A DNA stretch of 64,000 nt from assembly GCF_002099425.1 (NCBI RefSeq), contig NW_018344068.1, positions 4,512,001 to 4,576,000 of the forward strand. The letters run 5' to 3'. Source of the DNA: Phascolarctos cinereus (lineage: Eukaryota > Chordata > Mammalia > Diprotodontia > Phascolarctidae). The position numbers were made by a program, and so were the translations under genes. Under the pieces are notes generated by a model, which worked only from the letters and a program-made list of their open reading frames with translations, was not told the origin of the DNA and did not search any database. This document shows, piece by piece, positions 21,831-31,953 of this stretch (position 1 is the stretch's first letter; each line of letters opens with the position of its first letter).

Positions 21831-22077
21831 CCAAAGGAGTCCACAGCACAAAAAAGTTAAGCATTCTGACCTAATAGACTAATCTTAGAGTTTATGGAAT
21901 GAGAATACCAAGCACCTACAGGCAATGAATGGCCTTCCCTTAGGAGAGGACTAGCATTTTCCTTTTCTGTTAGTCAGTGGGGAATAGAGAAGAGTCTCAG
22001 GGAGCAGAGTTCCTCTTTGGACCCAAGGAAACAATTTTAGATATGAAATTAGTCAGTTGGACCAAGGGAATTTTGGG

Positions 22078-22200
22078 AGGCAGCATGGTATAAAGGAAAG
22101 GACCATTGGAACCAGAGTTGGGAGGCCTGGACTCTATACTTGGCTCTGCTACAAACTTACTTTGTGACAGTAACTACTGCAAGTTCTCAATATGTATGTG
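22078..22200 (+). mobile_element. MIR SINE
   Basis: Sense MIR head and CORE: 'gcagcatggtataaaggaaa', 'ggctctgctacaaactt'. Confidence 0.7.
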
Positions 22201-22344
22201 TCTACTAGTGCATCACTGCCTAGTATATTCAGGGCTGTCCTGAGCAGAGCTTTCCAGCCTTATTCTGTGAGGCCATCAGTCAGGGGGGACATGCCAGGCA
22301 ATTCTCAGAAATTATTTGGATGCTCACACAAACACATAATTCTC

Positions 22345-22475
22345 TCCATTGGCTAATGAACCCATAGCAGCTCATGGGGCAGAGATTGACATGTAGCCAG
22401 AAAAGACAAGTGTCTGTACAATGTGCTGGGCTCTCTGCCCAAAGATACCCACTTTGCCTCTTGTCCTTAGAGTTT
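22345..22475 (+). repeat. Unrecognised module, copy B
   Basis: Second copy of the module at 21703, with 'ttggctaatgaaccca', 'gacatgtagccagaaaagac' and 'ctctgcccaaagatacccac'. The copies differ by substitutions and small indels. Confidence 0.55.
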
Positions 22476-22607
22476 CAGTGCTTATTACCCTAGGTGTGAG
22501 TTTTGGGGAAATAGCCAGTCACAGTAGAGCCCAAGAGAATGAGTATTAGACCAAGATTTGAAGGACCAGGATTTAATCCTATCTAACATGTAGCACAGAA
22601 ACAGAGA

Positions 22608-23218
22608 GAAGGAATGTGGAATAATGTAAATGTGCTGGTTCAAAAGTCAGAAGACCTGAGTTCAAACCTGCCTCTGATGCTTACTACTTGTGTGACCTTT
22701 GACGAGTCATTCATTCTTGGCATCTGTTTCGTTTTCTGTCAAATAAGAGAATTAGACAATAACTATCCTATGTTTCCACGACCAGCTGTTATTAGGTTTG
22801 TGACCACTGGAAAATCATATCATTTCTTAGAATCTCAGTGTCCTCAGCTGAAGAATAGAAATAATAGCATCTGTACTATCCACCTCCCAGAGATATTTTG
22901 AGGCAATTGGTTCATAAACTGTAAAGCCTTATAGAAATGGAAGCGAGGTTATTATTATTCATGGCGGCTGGTGGCACAGAGTTCATATATGATGTGAGAC
23001 CCAGAATTAGGAAGACTTGAGTTCAAATTCAAACTCAGACACTTATTAGCTATGTGATCCTGAGTAAGGCCTTTCACCTTTATCTGCCTCAGTTTCCTCA
23101 TCTATTAAAAAGGAATAATAATAGTATTTACCTCCCAGGTGTATTTTGAGGATCAAATGAGATAATATGTGTAAAGAGCTTTGTAAACCTTTAAGCACTG
23201 GGTAAATGCTAGCTATCT
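22608..23218 (+). mobile_element. Three sense CORE-SINEs in a row
   Basis: 22608-22780 (THER-like head and body), 22790-22965 (MIR 3' half) and 22966-23218 (near full-length MIR/THER with 'cagacacttattagctatgt' and 'tgaggatcaaatgagataat'). They lie head to tail with only short spacers. Confidence 0.75.
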
Positions 23219-23324
23219 TGATCGTTTCTGCCTTCCAGAGACTGCTGTGATAATGGAGATGCTCCTTAGAGAGAGAAGCATTTTTCAGGCCTCTTATCAG
23301 TTATCAAGCAAGTGAAACAGCATG

Positions 23325-23810
23325 AGGTAATGGATGGAGAGCTGGCCTCAGAGCCAGGAAGTCCTGGGTTCATGTCCTGTCTCTGACAGATACTGGTTGT
23401 ATGACCCTAGGCAAGTCATTTAATCTCTTATTGCTTCAAACAGCTTTGCAAAGCAGGCACCAACCTAAATTTGGAGAGGGTATTTCCTCACTGGGGATGG
23501 TTAGGTGGTACAGTGAATAGAGTACCCGGAGTCAGGAAGATCTGAGTTCAAATCTGACCTCAGACATTTACTAGCTAGCTGTGTGACCCCAGGCAAGTCA
23601 TTTAATCCTCTTTGCCTCAGTATCCTCATCTGTAAAATGATCTGAAGAAGGAAATGGCAAACCGTTCCAGTATCTTTACCAAGAAAATCCCAAATGGGGT
23701 CACAAAGAGTTGGATATGACTGAAGAGACCCCAAAATAACAAAATTTGCTTCACTGGCTGTTTCCCTAGACTAACGAAATTGCAGCTTCAGTCCAAAAAA
23801 ATCAGTTATT
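23325..23810 (+). mobile_element. THER2-like SINE split by MAR1
   Basis: Head and body at 23325-23490 ('ggagagctggcctcagagcc'). The tail starts 'caccaacctaaatttgga', breaks at 'cctcactggg', and resumes after the MAR1 as 'gtttccctagactaacgaaa'. Confidence 0.65.
23497..23748 (+). mobile_element. MAR1-like SINE
   Basis: Full sense copy ('gttaggtggtacagtgaata', 'gaagaaggaaatggcaaacc', 'gtcacaaagagttggatatg') inside the THER2-like tail. The flanks cctcactggg (23488-23497) and cttcactggc (23749-23758) form a probable target duplication. Confidence 0.9.
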
Positions 23811-23849
23811 AACCCATTGATCACTAGCTAATATACAAATAGGCACTAT

Positions 23850-24060
23850 TCGTTTCAATTCAACAAATATATATTAAATGTTTCATGGGCCAGAATCTGG
23901 AAACTCAAAGACAGAGATGACATTGATCTAGCTCTCAGTGAGCTTATAATTACAGGGGGTAGAAGGACAAGTACATGTAATAGTGATACAAGCAGGAGGA
24001 AGACTTCACTATCATTTGGAGTTGACGGGGGGGAAGGTGGGACAGAGTCATGGAAACCTT
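23850..24060 (-). mobile_element. L2/L3-type LINE 3' region
   Basis: Antisense 'caacaaatatatattaaatg', 'ctctcagtgagcttataatt' and 'gacaagtacatgtaatagtg'. Diverged. Confidence 0.6.
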
Positions 24061-24139
24061 TTCTCACCCATCTAATCAGTTGTCAAGTTGTGCTTTTCTA
24101 CTTATTAAGTGTCTTTCATATACATTGCCTTCTCTCCTC

Positions 24140-24335
24140 TGACACCGTCACCATGCTGGTTCTGGTTGTCACCTCTTCACTAACATACAACTGCAATAAC
24201 CTGCTGATTGGTCTCCCTATTACACATTATCTCCCATTTCTAATATATCCCTACGTTGCTGTCAAATTCATCTTCCTAACACTGTTCTGACCATGTCATT
24301 CCTCTCTTCAGTAGTCCAGAAGAGACCAATGAGCT
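24140..24335 (+). mobile_element. L2-type LINE fragment
   Basis: Sense 'ctgcaataacctgctgattg', 'gtctccctattacacatta' and 'ttctgaccatgtcattcctc' are L2-like 3' ORF2/UTR blocks. Confidence 0.7.
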
Positions 24336-24689
24336 TGAATTTATTCCTCACAAAATTCTAGAACATTATAAATTAAACATTAAAACATTAGAACATTAAA
24401 AATTCTAAAACGTTATAAAAGAGATGGTCTATGAACATTTAGAAAAAGAAGGAAGAATCACTAAAAGTCATATTTTAATAGTATAACTAGATTCCTGTAA
24501 AAGAATTCTGTGGATATAGTATATCTAAATTTCAGCAAAGCAAAGTCTTATTTCATCCTAATTTTATGGGCAAAATGAAAAGGAAAGAGTACAGTTAGGT
24601 GAGTTTGGGACTTCTTTTAATGACCTGATCCAAAGAGCAGTAAAGTCTTTTATTAATGGGTTGATACTAACCTAAAGGGTGGTATCTAG

Positions 24690-24897
24690 AAGTGAATGAA
24701 TGAAAAAAGGATTTGTTAAGCACCTCTTTATATGTGCCAGCAACTGTGTTAGGCACTGGACACACAAATACAAAAATGAGACAGTCTCTCACCTCAAGAA
24801 AGCTTATATTTTAGTAAGAGTAGACAAAATTTACAGGGGGATAATGGCTAAGGAAGATCATTTTGGCCTAGGGAACCAAAAGGCTTGTTGAATGGAA
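24690..24897 (-). mobile_element. L3 terminus nested in L3
   Basis: Antisense 3' end ('aagcacctctttatatgtgc', 'gtgttaggcactggacacac', 'ctcacctcaagaaagcttat') inside the L3 reverse-transcriptase region. Confidence 0.75.
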
Positions 24898-25232
24898 ACA
24901 TAGGGCAGTTGATTGTCAAACTGTTTCCAGAAGGGACAGCAGTATTGATTTGATCGAACAATATTAATGTGATTAATTTAATCTGATGGTATCAGTGGTA
25001 TATGCATGGTTGGCAGGGCAAATGGCAAGATACCCAGGGTGATAGCAAAATGAAATATGAAGTATAGTCCTGTGGCCAGTTAGACACATTGGGTTAAGTG
25101 AGTTTGCACTTACTCACTGACCAGTTATATCAGCTTAGGCCCAAGATAGAGCTTCAAAGCTGAGTAACTCCCCTAGGTATTGGGGTGACGGGGAGACAAG
25201 GGAGCATAGTCTCTGGAGATTTCATGGTGCTA
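24898..25232. other. Unassigned block inside the L3
   Basis: About 335 bp that fits neither the L3 on either side nor another repeat I know. Probably a further insertion. Confidence 0.4.
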
Positions 25233-25455
25233 TTCTAGATAGGAAGAAGGAGGATGATAACACCAGACACTTTTCTTTGTCATTTTACTGTTCAATATTT
25301 AAAAAAACAACATTATGAAAGAGTGCACAGACAATATGCTTGTCAAACTTATGGCTGATACAAAGCAGGGCTGATACAAAACTGACATGTTGGGCAAGAG
25401 AGTTAAGATCCAAAAAGTTCTTAAAAAGCTAGAATGATCCTCTGAGCCTAATAAG

Positions 25456-25647
25456 ATGAATTTCCATAAGGATAAATGTACTGTTCTCCTCTTAACTTCA
25501 CAAAAAAAAAATCACTTTACAGGTACAGGTACAGAGCTAGACATTAGTTTCTGTGGAAGAGATCTGGGTGTTTTAGTTGACAGCAAGCTCATTATGAGTC
25601 AACAGTATGATATGACAGCTAAAAAATGTATCCTCAGCTATATTTAA
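25456..25647 (+). pseudogene. L3 ORF2 C-terminal remnant
   Basis: 63 open codons: MNFHKDKCTVLLL, then RDLGVLVDSKLIMSQQYDM and AAKK-like TAKKCIL. The CR1 family has KDLGVLVD.KLNMS.QC..AAKKAN.ILG at the end of ORF2, so the identification is firm. The fragment is cut off from the upstream reverse transcriptase by stops. Confidence 0.85.
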
Positions 25648-25814
25648 AAAAAGACATGCTATGTAGAAGGAGGGAGGTGATAGTTCCTCTGTGCTCTTAG
25701 TCAACCCACATCTGGAGCATCATGTTCAATTATGAGCAACACGTTTTAGCAAGGAGGCAGCCAATCTAAAGTGTGTCCAGAAGAAGTAACTAGGATGGTG
25801 AGGAAATTAGAGAG

Positions 25815-26291
25815 TGTGTGTGCTTAATGACCCTAGTAGCCTCCCCATAAAGAAACCCTAACGAATCACAAAACCCCTGAGACATGTGGTAATGGTTGGA
25901 GCTCCCTTTTCCTGCTAATTAGGAGCTTGAATATCAATTAGTCACCAGTTCCCAAGAATCTCCCCTCCCCATCCAGTATGAATCAGCTCCAGTCCAGGCT
26001 TTTCACTCTTTTTCTCCAATGTCTGGTCCTGCCAGAGCCATCAAAGAACCCTATAAATACCCACTAGACTTCACTGGTTGGGGTCCCCCATTCTCTCTAG
26101 GACACTCAGCAGGATACATTCAATTCCACTGTAAGTCACAGTGGACCTGACCTGTTTCAACTCTCCTCCCTGATTGATCTTTATATTGTAATTATGTCTT
26201 CTCAATAAAACAGGCTTGCTTTATTATCTTCTTGAGTGCTGTATGTATTTATTTTATGCACCTTGGTTTGCCAAACTTTCCTGAGTCTTCA
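25815..26291 (+). mobile_element. Solo-LTR-like retroviral fossil
   Basis: A roughly 477-bp block with LTR layout: TG-rich start, a TATA-type box in 'accctataaatacccac' near 26050, and a polyadenylation signal in 'tcttctcaataaaacaggct' near 26200-26220. The L3 sequence runs up to it on the left and resumes just after it on the right, so it is a discrete insertion. No internal retroviral genes are seen. Exact ends and family are uncertain. Confidence 0.6.
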
Positions 26292-26309
26292 TTAAGGTGA
26301 TATGCCATA

Positions 26310-26565
26310 TACAGATTGGTTCAATCAATCAATAAACAATCATCTAGGAATCAACTATTATGTACCAAGTACTGTGTTAGGCATTGGGAGATAGATACAA
26401 AGATTAAAAAAAAAAAACATGAAAGAATTCTTGATCTCAAGGAGAGTGCACACTATCAGGAGAGCCATATAAGTATATACAGAATGCATTTAAAATATAA
26501 TAACAAGGTAATTATGAAAAGAAGGCATTAGTAGTTAGAGAGATCAGCAAAGACTTCAAGAAGAA
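26310..26565 (-). mobile_element. L3 terminus nested in L3
   Basis: Antisense 'attatgtaccaagtactgtg', 'ttgatctcaaggagagtgca' and 'agcaaagacttcaagaagaa', placed between two L3 body segments. Confidence 0.7.
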
Positions 26566-26607
26566 TGTGATGTTAGTTGGGTATGTTTAGCTTAGAAAAA
26601 ATAAAAC

Positions 26608-26610
<3 letters not shown>

Positions 26611-26652
<42 letters not shown>
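26611..26652. repeat. (TG)n microsatellite
   Basis: Uninterrupted TG run of about 20 units within the L3 3' UTR. Confidence 0.95.
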
Positions 26653-26985
26653 TGGTAGTAGTAATTATAGCAGGTTTTCAAGTATTTAAAGCTCTGTCAC
26701 ATAAAAAAGAAAATTGATTTATTCTGTTTGGTCCTAGAAGATAGAACTAGAAAAACTAGAGAGAAGGTTTTAAACTTTACGTAAAGGAAACCTCCCTAAT
26801 AATTAGATCTACCCCAGAGCAGAATGTGCTGCCTCAAGACTTAGTGGATTTTCCCTCACTGGAGATCTTCAAGCAGAGACTAGATGACCAGTGATTGGGA
26901 ATGTTGTAGAGAGGACGTCTGTTCAGGCTGGACCAGAGGGCCTCTCAAATCCCCTTTGATTCTTACATTCTGTGATGTTCAGAAA

Positions 26986-27425
26986 GCTTCAGTCAATAGT
27001 GAATCATATTATCTCCCACAATGTCAAGAAGTGCTCACATCTTCACTGGCAGACCCATCCCAGTGCCCAAGTTAAATGTAAAAAATATAACAAAACAAAG
27101 ACTACCGGCTGACTAGCTATCTTCTTTCCACTTTGATGTCCTGCAACCCTGACTAATAACCCTTAAGAAACCATAACAGCAATGTTGGATAGACCCCAGT
27201 GCTGGGCATAGACTTTTGCTGATAAGATGGAAATCAAACTCCTGCCAATTAAGAGTATTTGATTGCCTCAGAAATTAAATCCTGAAGCTGAATGAAACTC
27301 CATACCCTAAGAGACTGCATAAGCTTAGGTGAAGGTCAGGATTCTTGAAGTTATTCCCCAGTCAGAAATTGTTTAAACTTCTATAGCATTTGTTTGTACC
27401 CTTCTTTGGGATTTTCAACAATTAA
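26986..27425. other. No recognised feature
   Basis: Single-copy-looking sequence between two LINE copies. Confidence 0.4.
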
Positions 27426-27429
27426 GTTC

Positions 27430-28800
27430 AAGCTGACATGTATTAAGCACCTATTATATGTATTATTTTATGTGTTATATGTTATATGTTATATTATATT
27501 ATATATCATATTATATTAAAATATCACAGTATATCAATCATATGTAATATTAATCTATATATTTAATAATACATAATAAGTATATATATTAATTTAATAA
27601 TGTAACAACATATTATAATAATATGTTATACTATTATAATGTATTATATTATATATATTATATGTATTTATATATTATGTGTTAAGAAATGGGAGTATAC
27701 AGATGAAGGTAGGAATGTGGTCCCTGCCCTCAAGCTACTTATAATCTAGTAAGGAGAATGCAAAATATACATTAATAATTATGATTCAAGTTGGAACATC
27801 ATGGGGGTGAGAAAAGATCTGTGCAAAGTTTGGTAAAAAGAAAATTTGATGAGGGACAGCTCAGCTGGGAAAATCAAGGAAAACTTCATGGAAGAGGTGA
27901 CACATGAACCAGGCCACAAAAGAAGAGAAGGACTTCAGTGGGTGGCAAATGAAGCCTGGATTCATTCCAGAAATGGCAACCAAATGGAGGCAGGAAACTA
28001 CAGGTTGAGATGAAGGAATAGTTGATACTCAGGGTACATGAAGGGGTGTAAAGTGAGATAAGACTGGAAAAGTAAATTAGATCCATAATATAGAGGGCCT
28101 TGAATGCTCAGTAAAGGAGTCTTAAAAAATAGGGAGCCATTCAAAAGTCTGTGTTCATCTGAGTGACATATTTATATCTGTGCCTTAGGAAGACACCGGC
28201 AACTGTGTGAAGGATGCTCTAAAGAAGAGAGAAGGTGGAAGATGGGAAAACAATTAAGAGACTATTACAATAATCTTGGTTAGAGTTCATAAGGATCTGA
28301 ACTAGACCAGTGGTCAGATGAGTGGAGAGAAGGGAATGCATGTGAGAGATGTTGTAGAGGTAGAAATGACAAGACTTGGCAACTGATAATACATATGGAT
28401 AAGAGACGTGAAGAGTTAAGGATAATTCCAAGTTTATAAAAGCAGATAACTGGGAAAATGGTGGTCCCCCCAACATATATAAGAAAGTTTGGAGAGGAAA
28501 CCAATTTATTGGGGAAGATATTATGTTTCTCTTTTGGACTTGTGTTTGAAATAACCACAAAACATTCAGAATATGGCCAATGAGTAATTGATGATGGGGA
28601 GTGTAGTTCAGATGAGGAGTTAGGGTTGGATATCTAGCTATTAAAGCTTAAAACTACATTAAGACTTTTGGGACACCTTGTATAAATTTGGAAGTCATAT
28701 GAACAGAAATAAAAGTTAAACCTATATACACTGATGAGATCACCAAAGGAGAGTGTGTGGTGAAAAAGAAGGTATCCAAGTAGAAGCTAGGTAACCACTT
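27430..28800 (-). mobile_element. L2/L3-type LINE, 3' half including RT end
   Basis: Antisense copy starting at its 3' terminus ('catgtattaagcacctatta') and reaching the reverse-transcriptase active-site region near 28710. In between come 'ctgaactagaccagtggtca' and 'ttttggacttgtgtttgaaa', blocks shared with 40395-41600 and 58690-59105. An AT-rich tract (27465-27680) expanded inside it. Confidence 0.75.
27465..27680. repeat. AT-rich TATAT/ATTAT simple repeat
   Basis: Degenerate ttat/atat repeats within the LINE 3' UTR, where related copies also carry simple repeats. Confidence 0.85.
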
Positions 28801-29505
28801 CATGAGAGTTGGAGAGGGTGGTGTTCCTAATCAATCATAGGTTAGATTACCTGACTTCTGAGTCTCTTTAAAATCAAAGATTTCATAGAATCCTAAACAA
28901 TTAAAGTAGGAAGGATCAGTAAACTATGACTATGTCTGTTTTAGCTTCTTCAAGTTGGCCTTCAGTACCTCATTGCCTTCCTGTCACATCTTTGCCAGGA
29001 AGTCAGCTAGACTTACCTAGCTTTCAGTGCCAAGGTATTTTACTCTAAATGACAGGGACAGGGATTGGGACTGAAAGGCCCATTTGTGAGTATAAGCAAC
29101 ACCCTCATTTCCATCTACAGGCTCTAAAAATATCCTGCTCACAATAGCCCAAGGAAGCCTCACTGGGATTCCTATTAATTGCAGTATAAGTAATTAACAA
29201 TGTCACTGAGAAAAAGGTCTCTGTCAGAGGAATAAACAGTGAAGGTTGATGAATTCTTAGGAATCAAAGCACCTATTAATTATTCTTCACATTTTCTTCC
29301 TAGTACCAATCATCTTATTAATGTAATGTATTGCTGGAGTCACTAGGATGCAAAAACAATAGCCTGGTGTATATTCCATAATAATAACTACATTAAATCA
29401 AAATGACCTAATGAAAAGTAGGAGATGCTGGAAGAAGCTCTGGGACCATCATAGTCTATGGAGGTTGTTGTGGTCCTGGAGGAAACATGGGCCTAGTTAT
29501 CATGT
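28801..29505. other. Unassigned, possible conserved noncoding DNA
   Basis: About 700 bp without repeat signatures. 29160-29420 is rich in TAAT/ATTA cores ('tcctattaattgcagtataa', 'cacctattaattattcttca'), as seen in homeodomain-bound enhancers. This is an impression only. Confidence 0.35.
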
Positions 29506-29507
29506 AT

Positions 29508-29712
29508 TAATCAGTCAATAAATCAACAAGTCTTTATTAAATGCCTACTGTTTTCCAGACACTGTTCTAGGCACAGGGGATTCAGAGACAAAGAATGAAT
29601 TAATCCCTCTTCAATATGGGCTCACATTCTAATGTGGGAGGCAACAAGGACAAATATATGTACATTTAGCATAAATATAAAGTGAATAAATACAAATATG
29701 CAGAAAATGTGT
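29508..29712 (-). mobile_element. L3 terminus
   Basis: Antisense 'caacaagtctttattaaatg', 'cactgttctaggcacagggg' and 'ctcacattctaatgtgggag'. Confidence 0.85.
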
Positions 29713-30149
29713 TATGGACAAAGACAATATGCATCTTAGCCATGGTGAGTCTGATACAAGGGTAATGATGACTGCGACCCTTCTGTGCCCTGGAAAAGAA
29801 GCTCCTAAGCCCCTAAAAATAGAATACTGTGCCTTCAACAGTGAAGATGGTTTTAATGAAGCTAGCCATACTCTCTCTCTCTCTCTCTCTCTCTCGATGT
29901 CTCATTGGGTATAGCAAAGGTGATTACACCAGGGATAAAGGATTCTTTGTTTCACCACAGAAAATAAAACAAGACAAAACAAAAATTTATAACCATTATG
30001 TCAGTCCTTAGGAAAATAGAATCAGGTCCTTCCCAAAGACCATGAAAAGAAAGTTTTCACTGCCACCAAATGATTCATTGGATATAGTCTTATCAATGAA
30101 AATGACACTAAAGAAGATGCATTGCCATTCTCTTTGCCACCCTCAGGAC
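29713..30149. other. Unassigned, with a (CT)n run
   Basis: A plus-strand open stretch (29714-29914) ends in a Leu-Ser run produced by the (CT)n tract at 29871-29895. No known motif, so not called as a gene. Confidence 0.4.
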
Positions 30150-30312
30150 CATGGGACCTTTCCATCTAACTTGCCACTGAACCCTCCTATATGTGCTATT
30201 TTCCCCCATTAGATAGTTAGCTCCTTGAGAGTGGGGACTTTCTTACTTTTTATTTGTATTTCCAGTGCTTAGCACAGTGCTTTACACATGGCAAGCACTG
30301 AATTAAAAACTA
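30150..30312 (+). mobile_element. L2/L3 LINE terminus
   Basis: Sense 'cccccattagatagttagct', 'ccttgagagtggggactttc' and 'agtgcttagcacagtgcttt', running straight into the (TTCC)n tract. Confidence 0.8.
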
Positions 30313-30315
30313 TTT

Positions 30316-30558
30316 TCCTTCCTTCCTTCCTTCCTTCCTTCCTTCCTTCCTTCCTTCCTTCCTTCCTTCCTTCCTTCCTTCCTTCCTTCCTTCCTTCCCT
30401 TCCTTCTTCCTTCCTTCCTTCCTTCTTTCCTTCCTTCCTTCTTTCCTTCCTTCCTTCCTTCCTTCCTTCCTTCCTTCTTCCTTCCTTCCTTCCTTCTTCC
30501 TTCCTTCCTTCCTTCCTTCCTTCCTTCCTTCCTTCTTCCTTCCTTCCTTCCTTCCCTT
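30316..30558. repeat. (TTCC)n microsatellite, about 240 bp
   Basis: Long tetranucleotide array with scattered single-base slips. It directly follows a LINE 3' terminus, so it probably arose from the LINE tail. The Phe-Leu-Pro-Ser and Lys/Arg/Gly-rich open frames over it are artefacts. Confidence 0.98.
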
Positions 30559-30945
30559 CTTATTCACACAGGGAAATTTTAATCTGTTTTAGAAACTGGC
30601 TTCTGGAAGAGCCCCAAGTCGCCTTTAAAAGACAGATATCCTTCATTAATTATACTCCTATTTTCTGTTCAGTCACTGAAAAGTGTTTTGTTTTTAAACC
30701 AGGAAACTCTTTCTAGGGAGTTGGCCAAGACTATTTCTAGGACTTTAGGTCAATTGAAGAGAAAATGCATGGAAAATGGGGTTGGGAGGAGAAGACACAT
30801 AGATTCCATGGATGGCAAAGGAAACTTGCCATCCCTATTGGGAGATGAGCATGTTCAAAGTTTTGGGAACTCTGATAAGAGAGGGCACAGGTGGATGGAG
30901 GGGCACAGACTGCATATTCACTTTACTTACACACAACCATGGTCA
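30559..30945. other. No recognised feature
   Basis: Single-copy-looking spacer. Confidence 0.4.
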
Positions 30946-30946
30946 A

Positions 30947-31150
30947 AGAATCATAGATTCAGAGGTAGAAGGTACTTGAAAGGTCATTAACACTGAACTT
31001 CACATTTTACAGGTGGAGAAACTGAGGCCAAGAGAGAGTAAGTGACCTGGCCAAGGTCATAAGGCAGTAGTAAATAGAAAACCCAAGATCTGAATCCACG
31101 TCCTCTGATTCCAAATCTGGAAATTTCCCACTGTACAATATTGCCTTTCT
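30947..31150 (-). mobile_element. THER/MIR SINE
   Basis: Antisense 'aatcatagattcagaggtag', 'ggtggagaaactgaggccaa' and 'ggccaaggtcataaggcagt'. Confidence 0.85.
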
Positions 31151-31629
31151 ACATGTGACAGGCATAACTAGAACTGAACTGAGGGAGATCTTTCTAGTCC
31201 CTAGACACAGAAACTTTGGAGATTAGAGACCAGAAGAGGCAGAGAAGTACCTAATTCTTATATCTTATTCCTCTACTTCTCTGTCTCCATAGCTTTCCAT
31301 TTTATAAAAAGCCTCATCAAATCTGATGATCAATAAATGGCTAGAGGGAGATGAAAGTCCCTTTGTCTTCTGCCCTGGTCAGACACAGTTAGGAGCACCG
31401 TTATTAGTACTACTTTGTAGGGCATTTTAGTCAGTACATTAATAAGCTAGGGGTGTATTCAGAGAAGGGTGAGGAGTGAGATGGATAGTGAAGGGACTGT
31501 AAAATACGTCATTCAAAGCTCAGTTTTTAGTCTTGAGCTGAGAAGACTTGGTGGTGGGGAAAGGGAGGTCCATTAGAGGTCAAGTATATGCAGTGTTGTT
31601 GGGCAGAAGAAAGATCTGAGTTACACTGT

Positions 31630-31765
31630 TTGGCATACTTATATATTTAAGTAAGTATATAAGTATATATATACAAATATATATATATATATATATATGA
31701 TATATATATATATATCATATATATATAATACATATACATATGTATATAAAAGTATGTAAGTATAT
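31630..31765. repeat. (TA)n microsatellite
   Basis: Near-pure TA runs with a central palindromic character. Confidence 0.95.
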
Positions 31766-31953
31766 AACTATACTTAAACCCCAAAGAATTCAACTAGAAC
31801 CCACAATACTCACAATGAGAAATCACAGAAGAGAAATATTTCAATTCAATATAAATAACTTCCTAATGACTGGAGCTGTCTAAAAGTGTAATGAACATAG
31901 TATGTACCTGTCACTGGGGTTCTTCAAGCAGAAGATGGATGAACACTTATTAG

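Larger units (their letters stand above)
20626..21875. mobile_element. hAT-like MITE split by an L1
   Basis: Left end cagcagctctt (20626-20636) continues after the L1 as 'aacctgaggtccaaaa', 'gtgaacttgggcg' and 'ctaactgaaacttagtattt', and ends 'ccaaaggagtccacagcac...gttaagcattctg'. It belongs to the same broad 'gttcttaacct' terminal-repeat group as 18606-18776. A further foreign module (21703-21830) lies inside. Confidence 0.6.
24415..26985 (+). mobile_element. Long L3 (CR1-clade) LINE, heavily interrupted
   Basis: The 5' part encodes a readable reverse-transcriptase motif A: codons at 24510-24542 give VDIVYLNFSKA (family VDIVYLDFSKAFD). The catalytic FADD region survives as KLMADTK near 25345-25370. 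ORF2 ends in 25456-25647 and the 3' UTR follows to 26985 ('cttcaagcagagactagatg'). Interruptions: L3 terminus (24690-24897), an unassigned block (24898-25232), an LTR-like element (25815-26291), another L3 terminus (26310-26565) and (TG)n (26611-26652). CR1-clade LINEs copy themselves by target-primed reverse transcription; this one is dead. Confidence 0.8.

Noticed and set aside
30288-30716. 142-codon Phe-Leu-Pro-Ser-rich open frame and its Lys/Arg/Gly mirror
   Set aside because: Both are translations of the (TTCC)n microsatellite.
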